A stretch of DNA of 42,082 nucleotides from Pseudomonas donghuensis (GTDB taxonomy: Bacteria > Pseudomonadota > Gammaproteobacteria > Pseudomonadales > Pseudomonadaceae). This document shows, in pieces, positions 16,514-24,994 of the stretch (position 1 is the first letter of the stretch; each line of letters begins with the position of its first letter). Made by a program: the position numbers and the translations under genes. A model generated the notes under the pieces. That model did not search any database. It was not told the DNA's origin and was given only the letters and a program-made list of their open reading frames with translations. The stretch is taken from the NCBI RefSeq assembly GCF_000259195.1, contig NZ_JH650770.1:85829-127910 (forward strand). Direction: 5' to 3'.

Positions 16514-16954
16514 TCAGCTTTTTTCTTGCTCCAGGCGCAGGGCTTCGGGGGTGTCGGGCAGGCGTTCGACCACCCGCAGTTTTTCCGGTGCCTGACGGTT
16601 GCGCCAGGCGCTGAAGGCGGCCAGTTCATCGGCCACCGCTTTCATCACCCAGGCCAGTACGGCGATGTCATCGAGCAGGCCGACGCCCAACAACCAGTCG
16701 GGGATTGCATCCAGCGGGCTGACAAAGTACAGCAGCCCGGCCACCACGGTGATCAGCGCCTTGGGGCTGATCGCCCGGTACTCGCCGCGCCACCAGGCCA
16801 GGCACAGGGCCTGCATCAGGCGCACGTCCTCGCGCAGTTTTCCCAGCCGTGGGCCTTTGCGCGCCACGGCAAAAATCAGCGCCGGCAAACGTCCGCGGCT
16901 GAGCAGACGCTCGGCCAGGGGCAGAAATCGGGCGAAGTTCCACGGTGCTTTCAT
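16514..16954 (-). CDS. YkvA-family (DUF1232) small membrane protein
   Basis: The 146-residue protein contains the DUF1232 core, VAGLLYFVSPLDAIPDWLLG followed by VGLLDDIAVLAWVMKAVADE (about residues 65-110). It is preceded by a basic, partly amphipathic region. The family is widespread and of unknown function; the SPLDAIPD segment forms a membrane hairpin. I chose ATG 16954 (MKAPWNFARFLPLAERLL) because GGAGG lies four bases in front of it. The longer reading from 17053 adds residues without a ribosome site and would cross the DnaA-box palindrome at 16980-17010. Confidence 0.85.
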   Translation of the reverse strand: MKAPWNFARFLPLAERLLSRGRLPALIFAVARKGPRLGKLREDVRLMQALCLAWWRGEYRAISPKALITVVAGLLYFVSPLDAIPDWLLGVGLLDDIAVLAWVMKAVADELAAFSAWRNRQAPEKLRVVERLPDTPEALRLEQEKS

Positions 16955-16979
16955 ACGGCCTCCAGGGCCAGTGCCAAGG

Positions 16980-17010
16980 AAGGTTATCCACAATAATTGT
17001 GGATAACCTT
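16980..17010. promoter_or_regulatory. 31-base perfect palindrome made of two inverted consensus DnaA boxes
   Basis: The arms are 15 bases each and perfectly complementary around a single central base. Each arm contains TTATCCACA (16984-16992, and inverted at 16998-17006), the strict DnaA-box consensus. It lies 26-56 bases upstream of the YkvA-type gene start. No T-run follows in either direction, so it is not a standard terminator. Confidence 0.75.
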
Positions 17011-17192
17011 GTGAACAGAGCTCAGTTTCAGGCTCAAGGCGCCCGCCCGGCAAGGGTCCGGGTTAAATCGGGCGTTTTTTACACACCTGTTTCAATCACG
17101 CAAACGTTTTGCCCGCCGCGCGCTCATCCATCAACAGGTGCAGCGCTTAAGACCCTGCACGGCCCCCAGGGTTCGGTAAACCCCAGAAACGA

Positions 17193-17218
17193 CAACGCCC
17201 CGTCGAGACGGGGCGTTG
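17193..17218 (-). terminator. Terminator-like hairpin after the FKBP gene
   Basis: CAACGCCCCGTC pairs perfectly with GACGGGGCGTTG around a tiny loop, 17 bases beyond the FKBP stop on the minus strand. The trailing sequence is only moderately T-rich (GTCGTTTC), so it may terminate incompletely. Confidence 0.7.
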
Positions 17219-17234
17219 CGGGGATCCGCTGGCC

Positions 17235-17963
17235 TTACTCGGCAGCTGGATCGGCAGGCTCTTCAGCCTTGGCCTGGTCCTTGATACCCAGCAGTTCCAG
17301 CTCGAACACCAGTACCGAGTTGGCCGGGATCATCGGGCTCGGGCTCTGGGCACCGTAAGCCAGGTCCGACGGGATGTACAGCTTGTACTTCTCGCCCACG
17401 TGCATCAGTTGCAGGCCTTCGACCCAACCCGGGATCACGCCGCCGACCGGCAGGTCGATCGGGCTGCCGCGCTCGACGGAGCTGTCGAACACCTTGCCAT
17501 CGATCAGCTTGCCTTCGTAGTGAACGGTAACCACGTCAGTCGGCTTGGGCTGGGCGCCGTCGGCCTTCTTGATCACTTCGTACTGCAAGCCCGAAGCGGT
17601 GGTGACCACGCCAGCCTTCTTGGCGTTTTCTTCAAGGAACTTCTTGCCGGCGGCAGCCGACTCTTCGCTCATCTTGACCAGGCGCTCTTCAGCGCGCTTT
17701 TGCAAGGCGGCGAAGGCTTCAACCAGCTCTTCGTCCTTGATCTTCTGTTCTTTCTTGCCGATGGCATCTTCGATACCTTGAGCGACAGCTTTCGAATCAA
17801 GGTCGTCCATGCCTTCCTGAGCCAGGCTTTTGCCCATGTTCAGGCCAATACCGTAGGAGGCTTTCTGTGCCGGGGTCTTCAGCTCGACGCTGGTCTGCGA
17901 ATCGCAACCCGCCAGTACCAGGCTAACCAGGGCAACCGCAGCCGCCAACCGATGCTGTTTCAT
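17235..17963 (-). CDS. FKBP-type peptidyl-prolyl isomerase, lipoprotein (FkpA/FklB-like)
   Basis: The 242-residue protein starts at ATG 17963, with AAGGAA in front of it. It has a lipoprotein signal peptide with lipobox LVLAGC (Cys20), so it should be anchored in the envelope and face the periplasm. Residues ~35-110 form the helical dimerisation domain of the FkpA/Mip group (KASYGIGLNMGKSLAQ). Residues ~125-232 are the FKBP domain (GLQYEVIKKADG, VTVHYEGKLIDGKVFDSS, PGWVEGLQLMHVGEKYKLYIP, LAYG, LVFELELL). It catalyses proline cis-trans isomerisation and assists folding of exported proteins. The Glu/Ala-rich tail is odd but common in this group. Confidence 0.92.
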   Translation of the reverse strand: MKQHRLAAAVALVSLVLAGCDSQTSVELKTPAQKASYGIGLNMGKSLAQEGMDDLDSKAVAQGIEDAIGKKEQKIKDEELVEAFAALQKRAEERLVKMSEESAAAGKKFLEENAKKAGVVTTASGLQYEVIKKADGAQPKPTDVVTVHYEGKLIDGKVFDSSVERGSPIDLPVGGVIPGWVEGLQLMHVGEKYKLYIPSDLAYGAQSPSPMIPANSVLVFELELLGIKDQAKAEEPADPAAE

Positions 17964-18290
17964 GCTATTTCCTTGTTCATGCGCCAATAGGGCAATCGAG
18001 TAAAGCCGCGAGCTTATCAGGCGGCCACGACCAATGGCTACCGGGATAAGAGCGAGAAACGCCGGATAAGTTCACCGCTGTAGCCTAAGCAGGATATTAC
18101 CGGGTGAGCGGGCCTGCGCTTGCACCTCATCAGGCGTAGCAGCATATGACAAATCTGCCAGAGTACATTTGTAACCACCTTTATCGACCAGCCCATGGCA
18201 CACAGTTATCATCGGCGTCTGACCGGGTAGATTACGGCATGAGGCTACTCGTTCATTCAAGAGGACCCGCGCAATCGAAAAGGAAATCAG
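17964..18290. other. Intergenic region between the FKBP and AraC genes
   Basis: This stretch of 327 bases holds the divergent promoters of the FKBP lipoprotein gene and the AraC gene. I see no convincing ORF, RNA gene or strong hairpin in it. It is somewhat less GC-rich than the flanking genes. The AraC ribosome site (AAAAGGAA) is at its right end. Confidence 0.6.
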
Positions 18291-19025
18291 ATGATGTGGG
18301 ATGGCAAGGTTACCTTTGGCGACTACTGGTTCGGCTATGTCGGCAAGACCGACCAGACCAGTGCTCATGCCCACGTGGCAATCCAGTTGTGCATCGGTAT
18401 TCACAGCGATGTCACCGTCGAACTGAAGGAACGGACGCTGTGCGGTGCCGGGGTGATCATCGGGCCCTTCGTCAATCACCGCTCGCGGCCCAATGCCGAT
18501 CGCGTCGCCTTCCTTTATGTCTATCCGGACGCGCCGCTGGGCCGCGCCCTCAATGCGCTGCTCGATGCCAGCGGCACGGTCCTGGCGAGTGACGAAATCC
18601 TCGAGTGTTTTCGCCAGGCCGACAGCTTCGAAGAGGTGATGGCAGCGCTCAATGCGGTGCTGGTGGCCGATGACAGTTTCGACCCGCGCCTGTCCAATGC
18701 CCTGCTGCTGTTGCGTGAATATTGTGGCGGCACCGGCGCCGTATCGCGGGCGGCAAACGCCGTGGGGCTGTCCAGCCCGCGCCTGCGCTTCTTCGCCCAT
18801 AGCCAGATGGGCGTGCCGCTGTCGCAGTGGATCATCTGGCGCAAGTTGGAACGCGCCTGCCAGTCCCTGGCCGCCGGCGCCAGCCTCACCGAGGCGGCCA
18901 CCGACGGCGAATTCTCCGACCAGGCCCACCTGACCCGCATGATGCGGCGCATGATCGGCATGTCGCCCAGCCGTGCCGCGCTGGTACTGCGCAAGACAAG
19001 CGAATCGTTCAAGACCCTCTCCTGA
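18291..19025 (+). CDS. AraC-family transcriptional regulator
   Basis: The 244-residue protein has an N-terminal cupin-like sensing part (HAHVAIQLCIGIHSDVTVEL, GVIIGPFVNHRSRP). The C-terminal double helix-turn-helix spans about 150-235, with AVSRAANAVGLSSPRLRFFA and LTEAATDGEFSDQAHLTRMM followed by IGMSPSRAAL. It is short for the family but complete. It lies immediately upstream of the ten-gene biosynthesis and export run on the same strand, so it is the likely pathway-specific activator. The ATG at 18291 follows AAAAGGAA by six bases. Confidence 0.87.
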   Translation: MMWDGKVTFGDYWFGYVGKTDQTSAHAHVAIQLCIGIHSDVTVELKERTLCGAGVIIGPFVNHRSRPNADRVAFLYVYPDAPLGRALNALLDASGTVLASDEILECFRQADSFEEVMAALNAVLVADDSFDPRLSNALLLLREYCGGTGAVSRAANAVGLSSPRLRFFAHSQMGVPLSQWIIWRKLERACQSLAAGASLTEAATDGEFSDQAHLTRMMRRMIGMSPSRAALVLRKTSESFKTLS

Positions 19026-19143
19026 CAAACCGCCATCCTTGCCCCGCCCTCCTCCTCGGGATCTCCAATCAGTGGCGGGAAGGCTCGGCTGCGGCCCCGG
19101 TTTAATGGGGCCTGCGGCCAAACAATAAAAATTCGCTTCGCGA

Positions 19144-19158
19144 CGGGCACAGTGCCCG
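19144..19158. promoter_or_regulatory. Palindrome CGGGCAC-A-GTGCCCG upstream of the biosynthetic genes
   Basis: A perfect 7-bp inverted repeat around one base lies 73-87 bases before the first biosynthetic ATG. A second GC-rich hairpin, GGCCCC/GGGGCC, lies at about 19095-19114. It could be a regulator site or the end of the araC transcript. AraC proteins usually bind direct repeats, so assignment to the neighbouring regulator is weak. Confidence 0.35.
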
Positions 19159-19230
19159 CCCTTTGACTGCCCGGTCGCCTTCAGCGCCAACCCTCTTCAT
19201 TCACTTCATGTCTGCAAGGAGCGTAAGCAC

Positions 19231-20304
19231 ATGTCTGAACATTCACGGATGACCGTTCTACTGACCGGCGGAGCCGGTGTACTGGGCGAAACCTTGATCG
19301 ACCAGCTGGGTGATGACTACCGGATTATCTGCCTGGCGCGCAAAAGCCGGATTCGCCAGAGCAACGTCGAAGTGCTGCGCGGGGATATCTGCCAGCCCTA
19401 CCTGGGCCTGAGCGACAGCGATTACCGGGCGTTGCTGGCCAGGGTCGACTGGGTGATCCATTCGGCCGCCATCACCCGCCTCGACGGCCAGGCCGAGCAG
19501 ATCTTTTCAGTGAACTACCAGGGCACGGAAAACATTGTCAGCTTCGTCCAGGAGGCGGGCACGCCGCTGTACCACATCAGTACAGCCTTCACCCACCCTT
19601 GCGACTACTACCCTGGCGTGGTGCCGCAAACGCCTTATGAAATCGCCAAGCGCCAGGCCGAAAAACTGGTGCGCAGCGCCGACATCCCGGTGTCGATCTT
19701 CCGCCCCTCGATCATCATCGGCGATGCCGAGAACGGGCATATGCCCAACTTCCAGGGGTTTCACCTGACCATGGGCCTGATGATGTCCGGCTACCTGCCA
19801 ATCATCCCCTGCCCGGAACGCGGCTATGTCGACCTGATCGCCCGTGACGTCGCTGCCGCGGCAATCAAGAGCGCCCTGGACCAGCGCCTGATTGGCGATG
19901 ACTACTACCTCACCAACGGCCCCGATGCCCTGGACATCACAACCCTGCTGGACCTGATGTGCGCGGAGATGGCCAACCAGCAAAAGCCCTTCGACCGCCC
20001 GCGCTGCATGAACCCGGACATCTACGACCGGCTGATCCGTCCGGTATTCCTGCCGGCACTGGAAGAGAACGTACGTGCCGCACTGGGCCGGGCCACGCAG
20101 ATGTGCCGCTACGCCAGCCTGCGTACGCCGCTGCCCAGCTCCCTGGCGCAATTGCTGCCGGCGCACCGCATGCATACCCGCGACCCGCAGCGGGAACTGG
20201 CCCGCACCCTCGGCCAGCTCTCGCCCAAGCTCTCGGCCATGCAGCGCATGCTCAAGGTGCCGGCGCCGGGTCCCCAACGATCCGCCATTGCCATGGAGGC
20301 ATGA
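19231..20304 (+). CDS. Extended SDR / thioester-reductase-like NAD(P)-dependent reductase
   Basis: The 357-residue protein has the nucleotide-binding loop TGGAGVLG at 12-19 and the catalytic Tyr136-x3-Lys140 in TPYEIAK, with a Ser/Thr pair near 117-118 (HISTAF). The sequence IFRPSIIIGDAENGHMPNFQ and the overall size match the male-sterility/NAD_binding_4 group. In carboxylate reductases, lipopeptide synthetases and tambjamine enzymes these domains reduce acyl thioesters to aldehydes or alcohols. Here the domain stands alone without adenylation or carrier domains, so it must take its acyl-ACP or acyl-CoA from elsewhere. The AGGAG site lies 11 bases before the ATG. The next gene starts right after its stop. 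Confidence 0.82.
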   Translation: MSEHSRMTVLLTGGAGVLGETLIDQLGDDYRIICLARKSRIRQSNVEVLRGDICQPYLGLSDSDYRALLARVDWVIHSAAITRLDGQAEQIFSVNYQGTENIVSFVQEAGTPLYHISTAFTHPCDYYPGVVPQTPYEIAKRQAEKLVRSADIPVSIFRPSIIIGDAENGHMPNFQGFHLTMGLMMSGYLPIIPCPERGYVDLIARDVAAAAIKSALDQRLIGDDYYLTNGPDALDITTLLDLMCAEMANQQKPFDRPRCMNPDIYDRLIRPVFLPALEENVRAALGRATQMCRYASLRTPLPSSLAQLLPAHRMHTRDPQRELARTLGQLSPKLSAMQRMLKVPAPGPQRSAIAMEA

Positions 20305-21576
20305 ATGAACAGCATTACGGCCAACCCCAACGAAGCCCTCAAGGCAAAGATCCAGCAGCAGTACCGCAATCATGTGAATGCCGGCTATGCGCGCCTGGCG
20401 TCAATGATGAACCTGCAGATCGAAGCCTCCAGTGCCGGTGTGTACATCTACGACATCGATGGCAATCGCTACCTGGATGCCGGCGGTTATGGCGTGTTCC
20501 TGCTTGGCCACGGCCATCCCGAGGTGCTGGCCAAGGTCAGCGAGCAACTGCACAGCCACGCCATGGCCAGCAAGCTGCTGCTCAACCCCTATCAGGCCGC
20601 CGCTGCGGCGGCACTGGCCGAGGTCTGCCCGCCCGGGCTGCAATATGTGTACTTCTGCAGCTCAGGCACCGAAGCCACCGAAGCGGCGCTGAAGCTGGCC
20701 TGCATGAACGGCTGCCAGGCAACCCTTTCAACCATCGGCGGCTACCACGGCAAGACCCTCGGGGCCCTGGCCGTGACCGGCCGCGCGACCTACCGCGAGC
20801 CGTTCGCCGGCCTGCTGGGCAACACCCATTTCCTGCCCTTTGGTGACACCCAGGCCCTGGAACAGCAGTTGGCCAGCCTCGATTGCCGTGCCTGCGTGAT
20901 TCTCGAGCCGATCCAGGCCGAAGCTGGCGTGCTGATCCCGCCGCCAGGCTACCTGCGCCGGGTGCGCGAACTCTGTGACGATCACGACGCCGTGCTGATC
21001 CTCGACGAAATCCAGTCGGGCCTGGGCCGAACCGGCTACTGGTGGGCCTGTGAGCGCGAAGGCGTGGTGGCCGACATCATGCTGGTCGGCAAAAGCCTGT
21101 CCGGTGGCTGCGTGCCGGTCAGCGCCATGGTCGCCACGGCGCGGATGCAGGAACCGCTGAACCGCAACCCGCTGATGCACACCACCACCTTCGGTGCCAA
21201 CCCGCTGGCCATGGCGGCGGTGCAGGCCACCTTGCAGGTGATGCAGCGTGACGGCCTGGTACAGAAAGCCCGTGCGCTGGGCGAGTTGCTGCGCGGGCGC
21301 TTCGAACAGCTACTGGAGCAAAACGGCTGGACCAAACAGGTACAACTGCGTTGCGCCGGCCTGCTGCTGGGCTTCGAGTTCGTCGATGCGTCCATCGCCG
21401 CCAACATGGTCATGGCCCTGCTCGACCAACGCATCATCGTCTGCCATTCGCTCAACGATCACCGGGTCATCCGCCTGACCCCACCGGCGCTGTACAGCGA
21501 AACCGACGTCGAATGGCTACTGGACGGCTTTGCCGTGGCACTCACCTCCTCACTCCCGACCGGTACCCGCCCATGA
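20305..21576 (+). CDS. Class III PLP-dependent aminotransferase
   Basis: The 423-residue protein has the class III fold-type I motifs. These are FCSSGTEATEAALKLA in the cofactor-phosphate region, Asp234 in LILDEIQSGLGRTG (contacts the pyridine nitrogen), and Lys263 in VGKSLSGGCVP for the Schiff base. Family members include omega-amine and acetylornithine aminotransferases, and the ones in tambjamine/prodigiosin pathways that convert fatty aldehydes to amines. It begins immediately after the reductase stop and overlaps the next gene by ATGA. With its neighbour it forms a plausible reduce-then-aminate pair. The amino donor and acceptor are unknown. Confidence 0.9.
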   Translation: MNSITANPNEALKAKIQQQYRNHVNAGYARLASMMNLQIEASSAGVYIYDIDGNRYLDAGGYGVFLLGHGHPEVLAKVSEQLHSHAMASKLLLNPYQAAAAAALAEVCPPGLQYVYFCSSGTEATEAALKLACMNGCQATLSTIGGYHGKTLGALAVTGRATYREPFAGLLGNTHFLPFGDTQALEQQLASLDCRACVILEPIQAEAGVLIPPPGYLRRVRELCDDHDAVLILDEIQSGLGRTGYWWACEREGVVADIMLVGKSLSGGCVPVSAMVATARMQEPLNRNPLMHTTTFGANPLAMAAVQATLQVMQRDGLVQKARALGELLRGRFEQLLEQNGWTKQVQLRCAGLLLGFEFVDASIAANMVMALLDQRIIVCHSLNDHRVIRLTPPALYSETDVEWLLDGFAVALTSSLPTGTRP

Positions 21577-22016
21577 AAGAAGTCCGCCTGAATGCCTTCA
21601 TCCCCCGTCAAAGCGCCGATGAAGTCTACGCCGCCATCAGCAATTTCAGCGCCTATCCGCAGTACTGCACGTCGGTACGCAAGATCGACGTCAAGAACCT
21701 CAGCGAAAACGTGACGCTCACTGACTGGGAGGTGAACTTTCACAACGGCATCCTCAAGTGGCAGGAACGCGACACCTTCGACCCGAGCAACCGCCAGATC
21801 TCCTTCCGCCAGACCGCCGGTGACATCGATCACTTCTCCGGCTCCTGGCACGTAGAGGCCGATGGCAACGACGCCACCATTGCCTTCGATTCCTGCTTCG
21901 ACCTCGGTTTGCCGATGCTTGCCGACATGCTCGATCCGGTCGCCGAACAGGCAATCTCGGAAAACATCCGCGCCATCATCAGCGGCCTGTTCCCGGCCAG
22001 TTACATCAAGGATTGA
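21573..22016 (+). CDS. SRPBCC (START-like) cyclase/aromatase-type protein
   Basis: The 147-residue protein has the START-like helix-grip pattern seen in polyketide cyclases and COQ10-type lipid-binding proteins. It opens RLNAFIPRQSADEVYAAISN, continues with FSAYPQYCTSVRKIDV and WEVNFHNGILKWQERD, and ends with a long C-terminal helix (ADMLDPVAEQAISENIRAII). The ATG overlaps the aminotransferase stop. It could bind a hydrophobic intermediate, shape a cyclisation, or carry a lipid. No catalytic residue can be named with confidence. Confidence 0.82.
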   Translation: MKEVRLNAFIPRQSADEVYAAISNFSAYPQYCTSVRKIDVKNLSENVTLTDWEVNFHNGILKWQERDTFDPSNRQISFRQTAGDIDHFSGSWHVEADGNDATIAFDSCFDLGLPMLADMLDPVAEQAISENIRAIISGLFPASYIKD

Positions 22017-23167
22017 TGACCATGACCCTGGCTTTACTGCAACGCTCGCGGGCCATTCTCGAGCACTTTGCCCCAGGCTTTGATGCCCTGCTTGGCGAAA
22101 TCCCCTTCGCCGCACGGGAAGCAGCCGACAGCCCGGTGGTTGGCTGGTTCAAGCATCACGGTCCGGTGAGCCTGCTGATCAACCAGGAAGCTGGTGGACT
22201 GGGCGCCGACGCCTTCCAGGCCGTGCATGTACAACTCGCCCTGGGCGCACGCTCGCCGTCACTGGCGGTGGCCAGCACCATGCACCAGTTCTCGGTGGCA
22301 AGCCTGGTCGCCATCGGCCAGAACGGCGCGGGCGCCGAAGGCCTGTTGCTCTCAGCCATTGCCCGCCAGCGCTTGCTGCTGGCCTCGGGTTTTGCCGAGG
22401 GCGTACCCGGCGGTGGCATTCTCGACGCCGGCATGCAGGCTGAACAAACCCCCTCCGGCGTAATCCTCAGCGGCAGCAAGAAACCCTGCAGCCTGGGCAA
22501 GTCCATGGACTTGCTGACCGCCAGTTACAGCCGCATCAGCCCGGCGGGCGAAGAACTGATGGTCGCGCTTATCCCGGCCAGCGCGCCGGGCATCAGCCAC
22601 CAGCCGTTCTGGCAAAACAGCGCCCTGGCGGCAGCCGAAAGCGTCGAGGTGCGCCTGGACCGGGTGCTGGTCGACAACAAGATGGTGTTTTCCGCCGGCC
22701 TCAAGACCCAGCTGGGCGAAGTCCAGACTATCGGTTTCATCTGGTTCGAGCTGTTGATCAGCGCCTCTTACCTCGGCGCCTGCCTGGGCCTGGTGGAAGC
22801 GGTGGTGGCGCAGCAGCGCTGGAGCGAACACCACCGGGTCGAACTGGCCGCGCAGATGCAACTGTGCCTGAGCGCACTGGAAGGCGCGGCACTTGATATC
22901 CAGCGCCACCCCGACGACCTCTCGGCGGTCCTGGCCCGCCTGCTGCTGGTGCGCTACGGCATAGAGCAACTGCTGGCCAGTACTTCGGACCAGGCTCACC
23001 AGATGCTCGGCGGCCTGGACTTCATCCGCTCCACCGACAGCTCGCAGTGGATGCTCAGTTGTCGCGGGCTGCAGTTCCATCCGCCAGCCAAGATAGCGAT
23101 GAGCAAGAATCTCGACGCCTACCTGCAGGACGCCTCATTCAGCATTGCCAAAGGAGTTGCAGCGTGA
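22016..23167 (+). CDS. Acyl-CoA dehydrogenase-like flavoprotein, divergent
   Basis: The 383-residue protein has the length and order of the acyl-CoA dehydrogenase fold: an N-terminal helical part (AREAADSPVVGWFKHHGPVS, NQEAGGLGADAFQAVHVQLA), a central beta part (GVILSGSKKPCSLGKSMDLL), and a C-terminal helical bundle (LISASYLGACLGLVEAVV). The usual C-terminal motif and catalytic Glu are not recognisable; the region reads GGLDFIRSTDSSQWMLSC. It may desaturate an acyl chain like TamF of tambjamine pathways, or be an oxygenase or N-oxygenase variant. I start it at ATG 22016, which shares one base with the preceding stop. ATG 22022 is also possible. Confidence 0.78.
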   Translation: MTMTLALLQRSRAILEHFAPGFDALLGEIPFAAREAADSPVVGWFKHHGPVSLLINQEAGGLGADAFQAVHVQLALGARSPSLAVASTMHQFSVASLVAIGQNGAGAEGLLLSAIARQRLLLASGFAEGVPGGGILDAGMQAEQTPSGVILSGSKKPCSLGKSMDLLTASYSRISPAGEELMVALIPASAPGISHQPFWQNSALAAAESVEVRLDRVLVDNKMVFSAGLKTQLGEVQTIGFIWFELLISASYLGACLGLVEAVVAQQRWSEHHRVELAAQMQLCLSALEGAALDIQRHPDDLSAVLARLLLVRYGIEQLLASTSDQAHQMLGGLDFIRSTDSSQWMLSCRGLQFHPPAKIAMSKNLDAYLQDASFSIAKGVAA

Positions 23168-23991
23168 ACCTGATGAACAAGACCGTGGTGATCACCGGTG
23201 TCGCCCGTGGGCTGGGCCTGGAGACCGCCCACAAGCTCAAGCGCCTGGGCGCGACGGTGATCGGTATCGACCGCCTGGAAAGCGACGCCAGCCTGCACTT
23301 GGATGCCTTCTACCTGCTCGACCTGTGCGACCAGCAAGCCCTGGCCGAGGCCGTGCACTCAATCCAGGAACGATTCGGCGACCTGGATATCCTGGTCAAC
23401 AATGCCGGCACCCTGACCCTCGAACGCGGCGAGACCGGGGTTACCGATGAAGTGCGCCGGGCCATGGAAATCAACCTGCTCGCCCCCTGGCAACTCACCG
23501 CCGCCTTCCTCCCGGGGTTGCTGCGCAGCCGCGGCAAGGTGGTGAACGTGTCGTCACTGTTCGCCTTGGTCAACGCCCCCTATGTTGCCGCCTATGCCGC
23601 CAGCAAGCGGGCCATGAGCGCCTACTCAGACGTGCTGCGCATGCAGTACCCCGGGGAGCTGGATGTGGTCACCGTCTACCCCGGTTTCATCGATACCGCC
23701 ATCCACCAGCCCGCCCAGCGGGTGGGGCTGTCGGTCAAGCGCCTGGTGAGCTTCAAGCTGGGCGACAAGACCCTGCTGTCGCTTGAAGAAAAAATCGGCG
23801 CTGCCAGCGACGGCCTGGTTCGTGCCTGCCTCAAGCGCGGTTTGCGCAATCGCGGCCTGACCTTCCTCGGCACCGTGGCCATGTACAGTGCGCGCTGCAT
23901 GCCGAGCCTGGTCGACGCCTTCATCGCCTTGCGCCTGCGCACGCTGACCAAGGCTGGACAACTGACGCTCAAACCCGAGCTGATCGAGTAA
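23164..23991 (+). CDS. Short-chain dehydrogenase/reductase
   Basis: The 275-residue protein is a classical SDR, with TGVARGLGLETA as the TGxxxGxG loop, LVNNAGTL, the catalytic Ser in VVNVSSLFALV, and Tyr-x3-Lys in YAASKRAMSAYSD. The GTG start at 23164 follows AAAGGAG and overlaps the preceding stop by four bases; ATG 23173 would drop three residues. It probably oxidises or reduces a hydroxyl or keto group of the pathway intermediate using NAD(P). The C-terminal ~60 residues carry a basic, partly hydrophobic extension that may touch the membrane. Confidence 0.9.
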   Translation: MNLMNKTVVITGVARGLGLETAHKLKRLGATVIGIDRLESDASLHLDAFYLLDLCDQQALAEAVHSIQERFGDLDILVNNAGTLTLERGETGVTDEVRRAMEINLLAPWQLTAAFLPGLLRSRGKVVNVSSLFALVNAPYVAAYAASKRAMSAYSDVLRMQYPGELDVVTVYPGFIDTAIHQPAQRVGLSVKRLVSFKLGDKTLLSLEEKIGAASDGLVRACLKRGLRNRGLTFLGTVAMYSARCMPSLVDAFIALRLRTLTKAGQLTLKPELIE

Positions 23992-24001
23992 GGAGCCAGG
24001 C

Positions 24002-24994
24002 ATGCACCGGCCGGCATTTCACAAGCCTGAACTCAAGCTCGAACGGCGCCTGTTCGCGACGTCCGCGCTGGAGTCGGCCCTGGTCATCGGCTATGCCCTG
24101 CTGCTGTTCGCCGTGCCCCTGCTGGCCTATGTGGGCCTTGCCGGACATGGCCCGGCGTGGGCCCTGGGCGCCCTGCCGCTGCTGATACCGGCGGCGTACG
24201 GGATGTTCCTGCAGGGCATCCTCGGCCACGAGGGGTTTCACTTCAACTTCAGCGACAAGCGCCTGCTCAGTTGCCTGCTAGGCGTGCTGTGCAGTTCGAT
24301 ACTTACAGGGTTCTGTGTCACCGGCTACTTCGTCGACCACTGGCAGCACCACCGCCACAGCAACGGCCCGCAAGACCCGGACTGGCGACTGTTTCGCCGC
24401 TATCGGCATCCGTTGATGCGGATGATTGTCTCGCGCTTGCAGGCCACCGCTCGCTACTTGCTGCAGACCGTGCAACTGGCGCTGCCCGGGGCCAGGGTCG
24501 AGGGCCGCTTGCCATTGCCGGCGCAGCAGATCCGCCTGCTGGCACGGGTCAACCTGCTGTGCCAGGCCGGCTGGATCGTCCTCTGGGCTGGCCTGGCCAG
24601 CCACTGGCCAGTGTTGCTGCCGGCGCTCGTGGTGTGCCTGCTGCTGGCCCTGCTGATTTCCGGCGTCAATGCCTACCAGGAGCATGCCTTCGCCAGCGAC
24701 GTCGAAACGCCGATCGCCCGTTCGCGCACTTCGCTGCTGTGCAGCCTGCTACACGCGGGCTCGAACTATCACCTGGAACACCATCTGTACCCTCGGGTGC
24801 CGTGCTGGCGGCTCCCCCAGGTCCATCGGCGCTTGCTCGCCAGTGGCTGGTACCAGGACCGGCAGGCCTTGCTCGAGCCCAGCTTCATCGGCTCGTTCAG
24901 GTACTGCTCCAGCCAGTTCCCCTACAGCGGGGAGGTGCAGGCAACACCCGAGCGGGCACCCGCTTCGCTCGAGGGCAGCGGACCCGCCCGCTGA
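24002..24994 (+). CDS. Membrane fatty-acid desaturase-type di-iron enzyme
   Basis: The 330-residue protein has four or so hydrophobic segments and the three histidine boxes of integral-membrane desaturases: HEGFH at 76-80, HWQHHRH at 113-119, and HLEHH at 257-261. These bind two iron atoms that activate oxygen to desaturate, hydroxylate or otherwise oxidise an acyl chain or lipid-like substrate. It sits ten bases after the SDR stop, with AAGGAG in front. The third box type is shared by acyl-CoA and acyl-lipid desaturases; regiochemistry cannot be predicted. In this context it probably modifies the alkyl chain of the product. Confidence 0.9.
   Translation: MHRPAFHKPELKLERRLFATSALESALVIGYALLLFAVPLLAYVGLAGHGPAWALGALPLLIPAAYGMFLQGILGHEGFHFNFSDKRLLSCLLGVLCSSILTGFCVTGYFVDHWQHHRHSNGPQDPDWRLFRRYRHPLMRMIVSRLQATARYLLQTVQLALPGARVEGRLPLPAQQIRLLARVNLLCQAGWIVLWAGLASHWPVLLPALVVCLLLALLISGVNAYQEHAFASDVETPIARSRTSLLCSLLHAGSNYHLEHHLYPRVPCWRLPQVHRRLLASGWYQDRQALLEPSFIGSFRYCSSQFPYSGEVQATPERAPASLEGSGPAR

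Noticed and set aside
18072..19190. Minus-strand frame of 372 codons opposite the AraC gene
   Set aside because: It is a shadow of the AraC coding strand with no recognisable family. The AraC protein on the plus strand has a good helix-turn-helix and ribosome site.
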